Origin: Marinibaculum pumilum
GTDB lineage: Bacteria > Pseudomonadota > Alphaproteobacteria > Ferrovibrionales > Ferrovibrionaceae
Direction: 5' to 3'
DNA: 64,000 nucleotides
NCBI RefSeq assembly: GCF_042646425.1
Contig: NZ_JBHRTR010000020.1
Coordinates: 62,001-126,000 of the forward strand
In this document: piece after piece, positions 41,714 to 52,567 of the stretch
Layout of the letters: the number at the start of each line of letters is the position of its first letter
Numbering within the stretch: position 1 is the first letter of the stretch
Made by a program: the position numbers and the translations under genes
The notes under the pieces: model-generated
Databases searched by the model: none
The model's input: the letters and a program-made list of their open reading frames with translations, nothing else
Told to the model about the DNA's origin: nothing

Positions 41714-43717
41714 ATGTCTACAGCCGCGCCTGACATCCAGGAGGCCGGTGGCGAGGAGGCCGGCGCCGACTTCGCCGCCCGCCGGCTGGACGACGGGGTG
41801 CGGCTGGCGGCGGCCGGCCGCATCGATGATGCCGTCGCCTGCTTCGCCGCGGCGGCACAGGCGGTGCCTGCCGATCCTCGCGCGCTGCTGAACGCCGGCT
41901 CGCTGCTGCTGGACCAGGGCCGGGCCGCAGAGGCCCTGCCATGGCTGGAACGGGCGCTGTCTGCCGCGCCCGCCGACCCCCGCGCCCTGTGCTCCCTTGG
42001 CACGACCGAGGTGCGCCTGGGCCGCACCGCGGCGGGCTTCGGCCATCTGCACGCCGGTTGGCAGGCGGCGGAGGCGCGGGCCGCGCAGGCCGGCGACGAT
42101 ACTGCGGCACGGGAAGCTGTGCGTCCGATGCAGATGCTGGCCAGTGCCAACCTGGCGCTCGCCCTGATGGCCGTCGGCGATCATGCCGCGGCCTGTCCGC
42201 TGCTGGAGCGCACCGCCGGCCTGGCGCCGGAGCGCGCCGAACCCTGGTACCTGCTGGCGCTGGCGCGGCAGCGGATCTGGGATCTCGACGGTGCGGAGCG
42301 TGCCGCCCGCCGCGCGCTGCAGGTCGAGGCGGACAATCCCCGCGCCCTGGCCAACCTGGCCTCCATCCTGAAGGACCTGGGCCGGCCGGCGGAGGCGGTC
42401 GACCTTGCCTGGCAGGCGCTGCGCAACCGGCAATGGGACAGCAGCCTCTGGTCCAACCTGATCTTCCTGCTGGATTTCGACAGCCGCCAGGACACCGCCA
42501 GCCAGCAGGCCGTGCGGCGGCACTGGGCGCTGCGCTTCGGCGGCCCGCGCAACCTGCCTGCCGCGCCCGCCCCAGCCGTCGCCGACCCGGGCGCCCCCGC
42601 CCCGGCCGCCCCGGACCCGGAGCGGCGGCTGACCATCGGCTATGTCTCCCCCGACTTCCGGCGCCACTCCGCGGCGCGGGCCTTCGCGCCGCTGATCTTG
42701 GGTCGTGACCGGTCCCGGTTGGCGGCGGTCTGCTACATGACCAGCCCCGCCACCGACGACCTGACGGCGCGATTCCGCGACGCTGCCGATCTCTGGCGCG
42801 ATGCGACGACCATGTCCGACGGATCGCTGGAGGCGCAGATCCGCGCCGACGGCATCGACATCCTGGTGGATTGCTGCGGCCATACCGACGGCCATCGGCT
42901 GGAGGTCTTCGCCCGCCGGCCCGCGCCGGTGCAGGTCAGTGCCTGGGGTCATCCCACCGGCACCGGGCTGGCGGCAATCGACTGGCTGTTCACCGATCCC
43001 GTCGTGGTGCCGCCGCAGGAAGATGCGCTGTTCGTGGAGCGACCCTATCGCATGGAGAGCGTCGCGCTGCTGCGGCCGATGCTGGACCCGCCGGTGGCGC
43101 CGCCGCCGTTCCGGACCCGCGGCGCAATCTCCTTCGGCGCCTTCGCGCGGGCGCCGAAGCTGACCGACGACAGCCTGCGGCTGTGGGCCGCGGTACTGCA
43201 GGCGCTGCCCGATTCACGGCTGGTGCTGAAGGATTTCGGCTTCACGCGGCCGGCCGGCCGCGCCGCGTTCTGCCGGCGGGCCGCCGCGCTGGGCCTGCCG
43301 GCGGAGCGGCTGACCTTCCTGCCGGGCACGGCGGTGGAGGCACATCTGAATGCCTTTGCCGAGATCGATATCGCCCTGGACACCCTGCCGGTGACCGGCG
43401 GTGTCGGGACCGGCGACGCGCTCTGGATGGGGGTGCCTGTCGTCACCCTGCGCGGCCGCGCGCCGGCCGGCCGCGTCTCCGCTTCGGTCCTGACCCAGAT
43501 CGGCCTGGAGGATTGCGTGGCCGAAGACGCGGAGGGCTATGTGGCGGCGGCTCTGCGTCTCGCGCAGGCGCCGGAGCGCCTGGACGCGCTGCGCCAGCGC
43601 CTGCGTCCGGCGCTGGCGGCCGCCCCGGCCGGCGACCGGGACGGCCATGTCCGCCGGGTGGAGGCCGCCTTCCGCGACATCTGGCGGCGCCACTGCGCCG
43701 GCCTGCCGGGCGGCTGA
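41714..43717 (+). CDS. TPR-containing O-GlcNAc transferase-like protein (GT41)
   Basis: This 667-residue protein has TPR repeats over residues 20-260 (for example ALLNAGSLLLDQGRAAEALPWLERAL, AEPWYLLALARQRIWDLDGAERAAR). A GT41 domain follows: IGYVSPDFRRHSAARAFAPLI near 312, ILVDCCGHTDGHRLEVFARRPAPVQVSAWGHPTGTG, and GDALWMGVPVVTLRGRAPAGRVSASVL with the UDP-binding loop. Family members glycosylate proteins on Ser/Thr or Asn in the cytoplasm; bacterial ones often act on flagellin or adhesins. No acceptor gene is identifiable. It is transcribed away from the glycan locus. Confidence 0.88.
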   Translation: MSTAAPDIQEAGGEEAGADFAARRLDDGVRLAAAGRIDDAVACFAAAAQAVPADPRALLNAGSLLLDQGRAAEALPWLERALSAAPADPRALCSLGTTEVRLGRTAAGFGHLHAGWQAAEARAAQAGDDTAAREAVRPMQMLASANLALALMAVGDHAAACPLLERTAGLAPERAEPWYLLALARQRIWDLDGAERAARRALQVEADNPRALANLASILKDLGRPAEAVDLAWQALRNRQWDSSLWSNLIFLLDFDSRQDTASQQAVRRHWALRFGGPRNLPAAPAPAVADPGAPAPAAPDPERRLTIGYVSPDFRRHSAARAFAPLILGRDRSRLAAVCYMTSPATDDLTARFRDAADLWRDATTMSDGSLEAQIRADGIDILVDCCGHTDGHRLEVFARRPAPVQVSAWGHPTGTGLAAIDWLFTDPVVVPPQEDALFVERPYRMESVALLRPMLDPPVAPPPFRTRGAISFGAFARAPKLTDDSLRLWAAVLQALPDSRLVLKDFGFTRPAGRAAFCRRAAALGLPAERLTFLPGTAVEAHLNAFAEIDIALDTLPVTGGVGTGDALWMGVPVVTLRGRAPAGRVSASVLTQIGLEDCVAEDAEGYVAAALRLAQAPERLDALRQRLRPALAAAPAGDRDGHVRRVEAAFRDIWRRHCAGLPGG

Positions 43718-43738
43718 CGGGACCGCCGCCGCAGCGGG

Positions 43739-45949
43739 TCAGCGGTTGAGGATGCCCCGCAGGGCGTCTCCCGGATTCTTGCCGCCGCCAAGGACGCCTT
43801 TCACCGCATCCTCCACGGCCTCGCGCGGATTCTCCGTCGGGGAAGCGCCCTGCGCGGCATCGCCGGTCGGTGCCGCGCCATTGCCCAGCAACTGCTGCAG
43901 CTGCCCGGGCAGGTTCTGCCGCAGGCCCTTGAGCTGCCGGATCGCGGCATCCGGATCCTTCAGGAAGTTCTCCGTCATGCCCTGGATGTCCGGCGTAATC
44001 GCCGGATCTTCCAGCGGGCCGCGGATCAGCAGTGGCACGGTCAGCCCGTCGAGTTCGTCGGCGCCGCCCTGGCCGGCGGCGGTGGCGACCAGCTCCGGCT
44101 CGGCACGGTAGTCGACCGTCTTGCCGATGATGCTGACCGTGCCGGCGCCGTCCATGCGCAGCAGCGGCGATTTCATGCTGAGGTCGCGATTGGTCAGCAC
44201 GCCGCCGGAGATCGAGTAGCTGCCGCTCAGTTCCGAGAAGTCGGTGGCCTGCTCAGGCCCGTAGAACGGCTGCTGGAAGCCGGAGCCGATGGAACGGAGG
44301 ATCTGGCCGATGTTGATGCCCTTGATCGCTCCGTCGCGGAACAGGATGGCGCCGTTGCCGGCCAGGTTGGCGACCGCCTGCCGCACCGTGCCGCCGGAGG
44401 AGGTCAGCGCCGCCTTGGCATTGCCGGTGCCCGCCAGCCGGTCGAAATCCGCCAGGGTCGCCAGCACCGGCTCCGCCTGGATCCCGTCCAGGTCGGCGGT
44501 CACGGCGAATTGCGGCGCGCCGCCGCGGGCATTGACGTTCACCTGGGCGCTGCCCTTGCCGCCATAGAGCGCCAGGCGGGACAGGTCGGCCGACAGGTTG
44601 CGGTCGCGCAGGGCGACGCTGAACTCCAGGCCGCTGGCTTCGAACTTCCGGTAGCGCAGCCCGTCGGCCACCAGCGACAGGTCGAGGTCCAGCATCGACA
44701 GCGCGGAAACGTCGATCGGCGTGTCCGGCCAGGCCGCACCGCCGCCGGGTGCTGCAGGTGCCGGCTGGCTGGCCTGCGGGGCAGGCGTGCCCCCCTGCGT
44801 CTGGGGCGCGGTGCCAGCAGCATCGGCCGGCGCCGCCTCCGGCTGCGCCGCCGCGCCGCCCTGCGGCAGGATGGCGTTCAGGTCCAGCATGCCGGTCTTC
44901 AGGTCGGCGGCGATCCGCGGCCGGTCGCCCTGTGGCTCCACGACGATATCGCCGGTCAGGGTCACCTCGCCCAGTGCCAGGGTCATGCCGCTGAGGCCGA
45001 GCTTCTGCGGCACGGCACTGAGCCTGCCCTTCAGGTCGACATTGGCCAGAGACGGCGGCACGGCGGCGGCGTCCTGCCCCGCCAGCGCCAGCAGCGCCGG
45101 CACCGAGGGCACGGCGAGCTGGATATCGCCGTCGAAGCTCTGCGCCGCACCCGCGGCGAGCTGGCCGTCCAGCACCAGGGTCGCCGGCTCCGACGACAGC
45201 GCAAGCCGGGTGGCGACCTTGTCGCCCTGCATCAGGCCGCGCAGCTCGCCCATCCGGCCCTCGAACGCCAGGTCGGTGCCGTCGACCCGCGCCTTGCCGG
45301 ACAGGTCGAGGGGCTGGGCCAGGCCCGGCATGTCCAGGGTCAGGTCCAGATCCTCGAGCCGGTGGCTTTCCCCGGCGGCATCCGTATAGGTCACCTGCCC
45401 CTTGCGGATCTCGACACCGCTGAGCTGCAGCTCCCGCAGCTCCCGGTCCGGGCCGTCCGCCATATCCTCCGCCGGGGCGGGGGCGGTATCGGAAGGCGCC
45501 GGCTCGGCGGGCCTCCCTTCCGCCGCCGTCCCTGCCGCCGGCGTCCCTGGCGTAGAGGCGGGCGGCTCGAATTCCCAGTTGCCGCGGCCATCCGCGCCGA
45601 CCTGCAGTGCGATCTGCGGCCGGTCCAGAACGAATTTCTGGATCCGCAGCTCGCGCGACAGCAGCGACATCCAGTCGAGTTCGACGATCAGTTCCGTCAC
45701 CTGCGCCAGGTCGCCCTCCATGCCGGGCGGATTGCTGATCGCCGCCTCGTCCACGGTGACCGCCAGGACGGGGAACAGTTGGACATCCAGGTCGCCGCCC
45801 AGGACCAGGGTGCGGCCGGTGGCCTGATGCACCTCCTCGGTGACCAGGGCCTTCACCTGGTCCTTCGGCACCAGGAAGGGGATGGCGATCACCGCAGCGA
45901 TCGCAAGGACGACCAGGACGGCGATGACGATGAGGATCCGTTTCAGCAT
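43739..45949 (-). CDS. AsmA family protein
   Basis: This 736-residue protein starts MLKRILIVIAVLVVLAIAAV (signal anchor) followed by PKDQVKALVTEEVHQATGRTLVLGGDLDVQLFPVLAVTVDEAAISNPPG, the AsmA N-terminal chorein-like start. It ends with the AsmA_2 domain (VANLAGNGAILFRDGAIKGINIGQILRSIG). Ala/Pro-rich linkers occur near 150 and 380. These inner-membrane-anchored periplasmic beta-groove proteins are linked to lipid transport to the outer membrane and envelope homeostasis. Two AsmA genes lie in this region on the same strand. Confidence 0.9.
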   Translation of the reverse strand: MLKRILIVIAVLVVLAIAAVIAIPFLVPKDQVKALVTEEVHQATGRTLVLGGDLDVQLFPVLAVTVDEAAISNPPGMEGDLAQVTELIVELDWMSLLSRELRIQKFVLDRPQIALQVGADGRGNWEFEPPASTPGTPAAGTAAEGRPAEPAPSDTAPAPAEDMADGPDRELRELQLSGVEIRKGQVTYTDAAGESHRLEDLDLTLDMPGLAQPLDLSGKARVDGTDLAFEGRMGELRGLMQGDKVATRLALSSEPATLVLDGQLAAGAAQSFDGDIQLAVPSVPALLALAGQDAAAVPPSLANVDLKGRLSAVPQKLGLSGMTLALGEVTLTGDIVVEPQGDRPRIAADLKTGMLDLNAILPQGGAAAQPEAAPADAAGTAPQTQGGTPAPQASQPAPAAPGGGAAWPDTPIDVSALSMLDLDLSLVADGLRYRKFEASGLEFSVALRDRNLSADLSRLALYGGKGSAQVNVNARGGAPQFAVTADLDGIQAEPVLATLADFDRLAGTGNAKAALTSSGGTVRQAVANLAGNGAILFRDGAIKGINIGQILRSIGSGFQQPFYGPEQATDFSELSGSYSISGGVLTNRDLSMKSPLLRMDGAGTVSIIGKTVDYRAEPELVATAAGQGGADELDGLTVPLLIRGPLEDPAITPDIQGMTENFLKDPDAAIRQLKGLRQNLPGQLQQLLGNGAAPTGDAAQGASPTENPREAVEDAVKGVLGGGKNPGDALRGILNR

Positions 45950-46001
45950 GGACGGTGCTCCAGACAGTCTGGACGATGGGTGGGAATGGAGGCGGCGGCG
46001 G

Positions 46002-46907
46002 TCAACCGGTGCCGGCGAAGCCGCGGCGCCAGTCCGCGATCGCCGAGCCGATCTCGTGCGGTGAATCCTCCTGGATGAAATGCAGTCCCGGCACGGTCAC
46101 CTCCTGCTGGTTCGGCCAGGCTCTGCAGAATTCCCGCGGCGCACCCGTTAGGATGGCCCCGGGATCCGCATTCACGAACAGTTTCGGCAGGTCGCTGCCG
46201 GAAAGCCAGGCGGCATAGGCTTCCACGATGGCGACGATGTCGGCCGGCTCGCCGTCCAGCGGAATCTGGCGCGGCCAGGTCAGGGTGGGGCGGCGCTCCT
46301 CGCCCGTTGCGGCGAAAGGCCGGCGATAGATCGCCATTTCCTCCGTCGACAGCTGCCGCAGGATCGAGCCAGGCAGCACCCTTTCAACGAAGAGATTCTT
46401 CTCCAGCACCATCTCCTCGCCCGCCTGCGACCGGAAGCCCTCGAACAGGGCACGCGACCGGCTGTTCCATTCCGACCACAGGAGCGGCCGCACGATGGCT
46501 TCCATATAGGCGATTCCGATGACGGCTGCGCGATGCCTGTTCGCCCAGTCGAAGCCCAGCGCGGATCCCCAGTCGTGCAGGACGAGGGTCACGTTGCGCT
46601 GCACCCCCAGTGCCTCCAGCAATGCCTCCAGGAAGACGCGATGCTCGACGAAGCGATAGCTTTCGGGACCGGAGGGCGACAGCTTGTCGGAACGGCCCAT
46701 GCCGATCAGGTCGGGCGCCAGGCACCGGCCCTGGTCGGCGAGATGCGGCATCACGTTGCGCCACAGATAGGACGATGTCGGATTGCCGTGCAGGAACAGG
46801 ATCGGGTCGCCCTGGCCGACCTCCACACAGGAGATCCGCCGCCCGAGCACCTCGATCTGCCGTGCCGGCAATTCCGCCGTGGCCAGCCCCGCCGCATCGC
46901 TGGACAC
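46002..46907 (-). CDS. dhaA: Haloalkane dehalogenase
   Basis: This 301-residue alpha/beta hydrolase starts at GTG 46907, which has GGGAGG 7 bases upstream. Family-diagnostic residues are in place: HGNPTSSYLW (Asn42 halide ligand), LVLHDWGSALGFDW (Asp112 nucleophile and Trp113 halide ligand), AYMEAIVRP (Glu136 as in the HLD-II subfamily) and GLHFIQED (His276). It should hydrolyse haloalkanes to alcohol and halide, although the natural substrate in such bacteria is usually unknown. An assembly gap lies about 80 bases upstream, so promoter information is missing. Confidence 0.9.
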   Translation of the reverse strand: MSSDAAGLATAELPARQIEVLGRRISCVEVGQGDPILFLHGNPTSSYLWRNVMPHLADQGRCLAPDLIGMGRSDKLSPSGPESYRFVEHRVFLEALLEALGVQRNVTLVLHDWGSALGFDWANRHRAAVIGIAYMEAIVRPLLWSEWNSRSRALFEGFRSQAGEEMVLEKNLFVERVLPGSILRQLSTEEMAIYRRPFAATGEERRPTLTWPRQIPLDGEPADIVAIVEAYAAWLSGSDLPKLFVNADPGAILTGAPREFCRAWPNQQEVTVPGLHFIQEDSPHEIGSAIADWRRGFAGTG

Positions 46908-46987
46908 CGGTCTTCCTCCCGTCCTGTCGATCCGCCGCCGCGGGACCGTAGAGGTCCGCCGACGCCGGGGACCGGCGGGGCCCCCCT

Positions 46988-47095
46988 NNNNNNNNNNNNN
47001 NNNNNNNNNNNNNNNNNNNNNNNNNNNNNNNNNNNNNNNNNNNNNNNNNNNNNNNNNNNNNNNNNNNNNNNNNNNNNNNNNNNNNNNNNNNNNNN
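46988..47095. other. Assembly gap (108 N)
   Basis: Run of N between the AsmA-family gene (whose stop codon falls in the gap) and the haloalkane dehalogenase gene. An open frame passes through the Ns, but this has no meaning. Confidence 0.98.
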
Positions 47096-50000
47096 GCGGA
47101 CAGCCGCTGCCGACACTACCCTTATCGCCGGCTCCGGTCACACCCTTGACGATGCTGGCGACCTCTCCGGCCAGCGATCCCAGGAGGGAGGGCGCGAGAT
47201 CCAGCGCGGTCTCCGCGGCATTGAAGGATATATCCGGGTCGGACAGCTTGCCGGTCACGCTGAAGGCAGGCGCCAGCGAGGCCACCGACACGCGCGAGCC
47301 GAACATGCGGAAGTCCATGTCGATGCTCTGCTTCGGCATGCTCAGCTGGCCCTCGCCATGCACCTGGAAGATGCTGGTGTCGAGTCGCATCTCCGGCACC
47401 TGCAGGTCGCCGGCCTTGGCGGTGCCCTGGCTCTGCAGGCAGTTCAGGTCGGTCTGCGACGTGCTGCCGAACAGCGGCGAGAAGATGTCGGCGAACTTCA
47501 CCGACAGCAGGCCGAGGGCATCGTTGGAGATATGACCCTTGTCGATCCGCACGAAATACTCGCCGGTCGGCCGCCCCACCAGGTCGTCGAGGGTGGTCCC
47601 CTGGCTCCGCAGCTTCACCACGGCGTCCAGCGCGCCGCTGACGATGTCGGGCTCGCCCAGCCGTGCCGCGACCTTGCTGACATCGGCCTCCTTCAGGCTG
47701 CCCTGCATGTCGACGGCGGCCGCGTCCTTCGCGGCGCCTTGCAGGCTTCCCGTGGCGTCGAACTGCCCGCCGATGAGCCCGGCACGGTAGCGGTGCACCT
47801 GCAGCCTGCGGCCGTCGCTTTCCAGCGCCGTGTCGACATCGTTCATGGTGAAGCCGTGCTGGATCTTCATTTCGCCCACGGCGAGCTGCGCCTTGCCGCG
47901 TACCCAGTCGAGCCAGCCGGTCGGCACCCGCACCTTCTCGGCGAACTGCTGGCCTTCGACGTTCTGCGACCCGAAATCCTCGGTGTTGAGGTGCTTGCTC
48001 TTGAGGTTCGCGTCCAGCCAGGGCCGCTTGTCGCGCCAGCGCATGTCCAGCCGCCCGGCGAAGTCGGAATTCGCGACCGTCAGGGCCAGGTCGCTGAAGG
48101 TCTGGCGATGCGGTGTCAGCACGACGTCGGCGGTGAGCTTGTAGGGACCGTATTGCGGCAGGGCATCGCCGACGAGGCCGTCCCAGTCCGACAGCCGCTT
48201 GCCGGCGAAGCTGAGCCGGCCGCTGACCTGCCCCGGCGCCTCCCGGAATGCGGCGCGGCCGTCGAGGTCCAGCCGGCTGTCGCCGGAGACCAGGCTCAAT
48301 TCCGCCGGGACCTCGCCGGCAGCCAGGCAATGCCACAGATGTCCCTTGCAGCGGAGTTCGCCATGCACCGGATTGTTGGTCACGGCCGTTTCCCCCCGCT
48401 TCCTGGCAACGATGGCAATGGCATCGTCGGCACCGAGCTGCGGTTTCGGGAAGCGCGCGTCGACGGTCAGGCTGGTGGCATCCGGGCCCGCATCCAGGCT
48501 GGCGGAAAGTTCATCGATCGGATGCAGCTCGCCCTGCATATTCTTGATCGTCACAGAGGCGGTGCCGGTGAGGCCGTGCATCAGCGCCGGCAGGCTGTCG
48601 CCGTCGGTCCGGAACGCCGCCTTCAGGCTGCCGCTGCCTGAAGCGCCGTCGCCGGCTTCGGCCCGGAACAGCTGCTTCAGCCGGCTCGCCTCCGCCTCCA
48701 GGTCCAGCTTCCCCTCCGCCGTGACGGAGCGTCGCTGTGCGGCCGCCTGCCCGGCATCGCCATCATCATCGTCGCCGGTCGCCGCACCGGTGCCGGCGCC
48801 GTCGCCCGTCAGAGACAGCTCCAGCCGGGCCGTGCCGCCGCCGGCCGGTGTGCCATTGCCGGTCAGCGACAGCTGCGCCGGCGCCACCACCGCCTTCACC
48901 TCGACCTTGTCGAAGGCCAGGTCCTGCGTCCGCAGCTCGGTGAAGGTCCCGTGCAGCTCCAGGTCCAGGCCCTGCGGGAACAGCGACGCCGCCGGCATCG
49001 CCGGCAGCTTGCCGCCGCCGCCGGACGATGGCGGCAGCAGCCGCGCCAGGTCCATCTTCGACCCGGTCACCGTCAGACTGACCCGCGTGGTCTCCTGCGG
49101 GACGATCCGCCCCTCCGCTTCGATGCGGCTGTCGCCCAGCTGCAGGACTGCCTGCCTGATCTCGATCGCCTCGCCTTCCTCCACCATGGCCAGGGTCAGC
49201 GCCAGTGGGCCGGGATCGTAGTCGCGCAGCGACGGGTCGCCCGTCACCACCGCCAGCAGCGGGCCGGGGCTCTCGCTCTTCACATCGGCATTGCCCCGGA
49301 AGCTCGGGACCGGCCGGGTCTGCACCACACCATCGATGCTGCCATTGCCGAGCCCGCCCTGGAGCTGTGCCTTCAGGGTGAAGCTGTCCTCCAGCAGGAT
49401 GGTCCGCAGCGGGCTGGCGGTGACATCCAGGCCGATCTTCTCCTCTTGCCCCTTCAGCGACAGGGTCGCGGTCAGCGCCTCGTCGCCGCCCGGTGCCTGC
49501 ACCTCTGCCTCCACGGCCGCCGGCGCATCCGCCGCGGCACTGTCGCTGAGCACCGCCTTCACCCGGCCCTCGATTTCCGCCGCCAGCCGCAGCCAGGTGA
49601 CGCCGCGGGTCTCCAGCCGGGTCCGGCCGGTCAGGTAGACGGTTGGCGCCGCAGGGCCGGTTTCGCCGTCGGCACCCTGCCCATCGGCCGCCTCCCCCGC
49701 GGCGGTCTTCCCGTCGTCGGCCTTTCCCCCGTCGGACTTCCTGGCATCGCCTTTCGTCTTTGCGGCGCCGTTTGCCGGTGGCTTCGCGGGAAACAGCAGC
49801 GGAACGGCGCCGATCGGCATCGCCGTGGCGGCGCCGTCCAGCTGCACCGCGGCCGCCACCTGGGCGGCGTCCGCGGCGCCGGCCTGCCGCGACAGGACCA
49901 GGGTCAGATGACCGGTGCCCGGCGGCGGTGCCTGTTCCGCATCGGCGGCGGCACCGGCATCAGAGGTATCACTGGCATCGGCTGTCGCAGCGGCATTGCC

Positions 50001-51533
50001 ATCCGGCGATGCCGCCGCCGATGGCGCGGGTCGTGTACAGGGATCGTCGGCCTTGTCTTCGGCGGCGGAAGGCGCCGCGGCGGCGGCGTCACTGCCGGTC
50101 GCGCCTGCCTGCACCTCCGCATCCGGCCCGCCGGCCATGCCCTGGTCGCGATTGTCCTCGACCAGGGTCAGGCGCGCCGTCCCGCCGGCCACCGAGAGGC
50201 AGGCCTGCCCGTTCTGCAGTTCCAGCGCGCGCAGGATGGCGCGGTCCACCTTCAGGCCATAGCCGCCCTGCAGGCCCGCCAGCCACTCCAGGGGCACCTG
50301 GGTGTCCGGCAGGTCGGCGATCTGGCGGATGGCACGGAAGATGGCGAGGTTGGCGATCGGGGTCGGAAGCTCGGTCTCCACGTCCGGCGGCGGCAGGTAG
50401 GCATCGAAGTCCAGCAGGCCGAGATCCGCCGCGCCGTCGAGGCGCAGGCCGCCCTCCACCGCCTCCAGGCTGCCATGCGCCTGGCCCGTGGCATAGTCCC
50501 CGGTGATCACCCCCCGGGTCAGCGCGGACCGCTTGCCGTCGGCGGCCAGCTCCGCCTCCAGCGCCAGGCTGCCCGGGTCGGGCTGGGCGGGATCCAGCGG
50601 GATCTGCAGCCAGTGGGCCAGCTGGCGCACCGAGGGAATCCGTGCCTCGACCCGGCCGTCGAAGCCGGTCACCGGTCTTTCGAAGACGCGGCCCTTGACC
50701 GTGCCGGTCGCGAATTCCGACTGCAGCGCCAGGTCGAGGGCGTAGACACCGTCCGGCGAGACGGCGGAATGCTGTCCGGCCAAGGTGACCTTGCGGTCGA
50801 GGATCTGGCCTTCCGCGGCCAGGTCCCAGCCGGCCTGCAGGCCTTCGCCCGGCCCGACCTGCCTGCCGTCCGGCGCCACCCAGCGCGGGGTGAGGGAGAT
50901 GTCCAGATGCTCGATCGCCGAGGTCTGGTTGGCGGGGACGTCGATCAGCGCCACCCGTCCGTCCTTCACCTTCAGGACGTCGGGCAGCGCGATCGTGCTC
51001 TCGGTCTCGGTATCCGTCGTCTGCGACAGGTTCCAGTTGTTGACGCCGTCGCTGCGAACCTGGAACTGCAGGTCGCCGCCGGCCGCCACCGCCCGGGTGA
51101 TGTTCGGCGAACCGGCCAGGAGGGAGAGCAGCGGGATGTCGATCGCCACCCGCCGGGCGGTGAGGAATTCGGGCTCCGGAAAGCCGGAGCCTTCCGGGTT
51201 GCGGACGTCGATCCCCTTGGCGACGAACCGCACCGAGGGACCGATGCGGATCCAGAGGTCGCCCGACAGGCTCACCGGCCGGCTGAGCGCGGCCGAGAGC
51301 TGCGCCTGCGCCATGGGCCGCATCATGTTCAGGGGCATCAGGTGCGAGACCGCGACCAGGGCGGCCAGCAGCAGCACGACGGCCAGCGGCGGCACCAGCA
51401 GCCAGCGCCAGAGTCTGCGCCGGCTGGAACTGCCCGGACCGGATCTGCCCGAACCGGATCTGTCCGGACCGGATTTGCGGGGGCGGGGCCGGCCCGCTGC
51501 GCCTTCAGAAGAGCGGTCCGCGGGGCCTGTCAT
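47096..51533 (-). CDS. Large AsmA family protein, 3' end lost in assembly gap
   Basis: About 1,480 residues are visible before the gap. It starts at ATG 51533, with AAGGA 7 bases upstream. A short basic Arg/Ser-rich tail leads to one membrane anchor (WRWLLVPPLAVVLLLAALVAV), then the AsmA start (ALSRPVSLSGDLWIRIGPSVRFVAKGIDVRNP). It has long stretches of predicted beta-structure, an Ala/Asp-rich linker near 490-550, and a C-terminal AsmA_2-like region (VEGQQFAEKVRVPTGWLDWVRGKAQLAVGEM, then DFRMFGSRVSVASLAPAFSVTGKLSDP). It is likely a bridge-like lipid transport or envelope protein anchored in the inner membrane. Confidence 0.88.
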
Positions 51534-51635
51534 CGGCGTTTCCTTGCGCATGGGGGGTGCCCTGCCCGGCAGCACCCCAGGGGCTGCGGGTCACTATAGG
51601 CGAAACCGCGCGGCTTGCCCCGCGGGATCCGCCGC

Positions 51636-52436
51636 TCAGCCGCCGCGGCGCTGCAGGTAATCGTCATGTGCCACGCCGTTGCTGATCAGGCTGCCGCCAT
51701 CGACCTCGATGCAGGTGCCGGTGCACATGGCAGCATGCCGGCTGGCGAAGAACAGGATCACGTCGGCGATCTCTTCCGGCTGGACCCAGCGCCCCAGCGG
51801 GATCATCCGGGCCGTGGCGGCAAGCCGTTCCTCCGTGTTGTGGGCCGCCACCATCGAGGTCAGGGTCGGCCCGGGGCAGACCGTGACGACACGGATGCCG
51901 GAGGGCCCCAGCTCGTAGGCGGCATGGCGGGTCAGGCCCAGGATGCCCGATTTCGATGCCGTATAGTCGATGCCGCCGTGGCGGGAGATGCTCTTCGCCG
52001 TGGTCGAGGCGACGTTGATCACTGCCGGGCCGCGGCCGGCCTGGGCCGAGGCCCGCAGGTGCGGCAGGGCCGCATGCAGGCAGTGGAACGGCCCGGAGAG
52101 GTTGGTCGCCAGGACGCGTGCCCAGTCCTGCGGGCCCATATCGTCCATGGTATAGGCGCGCAGAATGCCGGCATTGCTGACCAGCACGTCCAGCCCGCCC
52201 TGCACCTCCGCCAGCCGGTCCAGGGCCTGCGTCACGGCTTCCGCATCGGCAACGTCCAGGGCGATCGCCATCGCGGCATCCCCGATCTCCGTCGCCACGG
52301 CCTCGGCGCCCGCTTCGTCCAGGTCCAGGACGCCGACCCTTGCGCCCAGCGCGGCAAAGGCCCGGGCCGTGGCGGCGCCGATGCCGCTGCCGCCGCCGGT
52401 GACCGCCACCGAACGGCCGGAAAATTCGATCTGCAT
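51636..52436 (-). CDS. Short-chain dehydrogenase/reductase
   Basis: This 266-residue classical SDR has VAVTGGGSGIGAATARAF near 10 (TGxxxGxG), NAG in VLVSNAGILR, catalytic VINVASTTAKS and YTASK, and PGPTLTSM. It oxidises or reduces an alcohol/carbonyl substrate with NAD(P). Substrate not determinable. The gene is divergent from the DUF5993-dsbB pair. Its upstream region has a 13-bp direct repeat. Confidence 0.9.
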   Translation of the reverse strand: MQIEFSGRSVAVTGGGSGIGAATARAFAALGARVGVLDLDEAGAEAVATEIGDAAMAIALDVADAEAVTQALDRLAEVQGGLDVLVSNAGILRAYTMDDMGPQDWARVLATNLSGPFHCLHAALPHLRASAQAGRGPAVINVASTTAKSISRHGGIDYTASKSGILGLTRHAAYELGPSGIRVVTVCPGPTLTSMVAAHNTEERLAATARMIPLGRWVQPEEIADVILFFASRHAAMCTGTCIEVDGGSLISNGVAHDDYLQRRGG

Positions 52437-52483
52437 GCCTTGTCCCCTGCCTCCGCCCCGCCGCTCTTTCCCGATGCGGCGAT

Positions 52484-52513
52484 CCGATTCACACTCGTCC
52501 CCGATTCACACTC
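52484..52513. repeat. 13-bp direct repeat upstream of the SDR gene
   Basis: CCGATTCACACTC occurs at 52484-52496 and exactly again at 52501-52513 (17-base period). It lies about 50-75 bases upstream of the SDR start in a divergent region, so it may be a tandem regulator site. Confidence 0.7.
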
Positions 52514-52567
52514 CAGGTCGGGGCGGCGCGCAATGCCTCGCACCAGAGCCTTGTGCCAGAGATTGCA

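Noticed and set aside
46002..51575. One continuous 1,857-codon frame joining an AsmA protein and a dehalogenase
   Set aside because: The join runs through 108 Ns whose length is arbitrary. The dehalogenase has its own GTG start with a strong ribosome-binding site.
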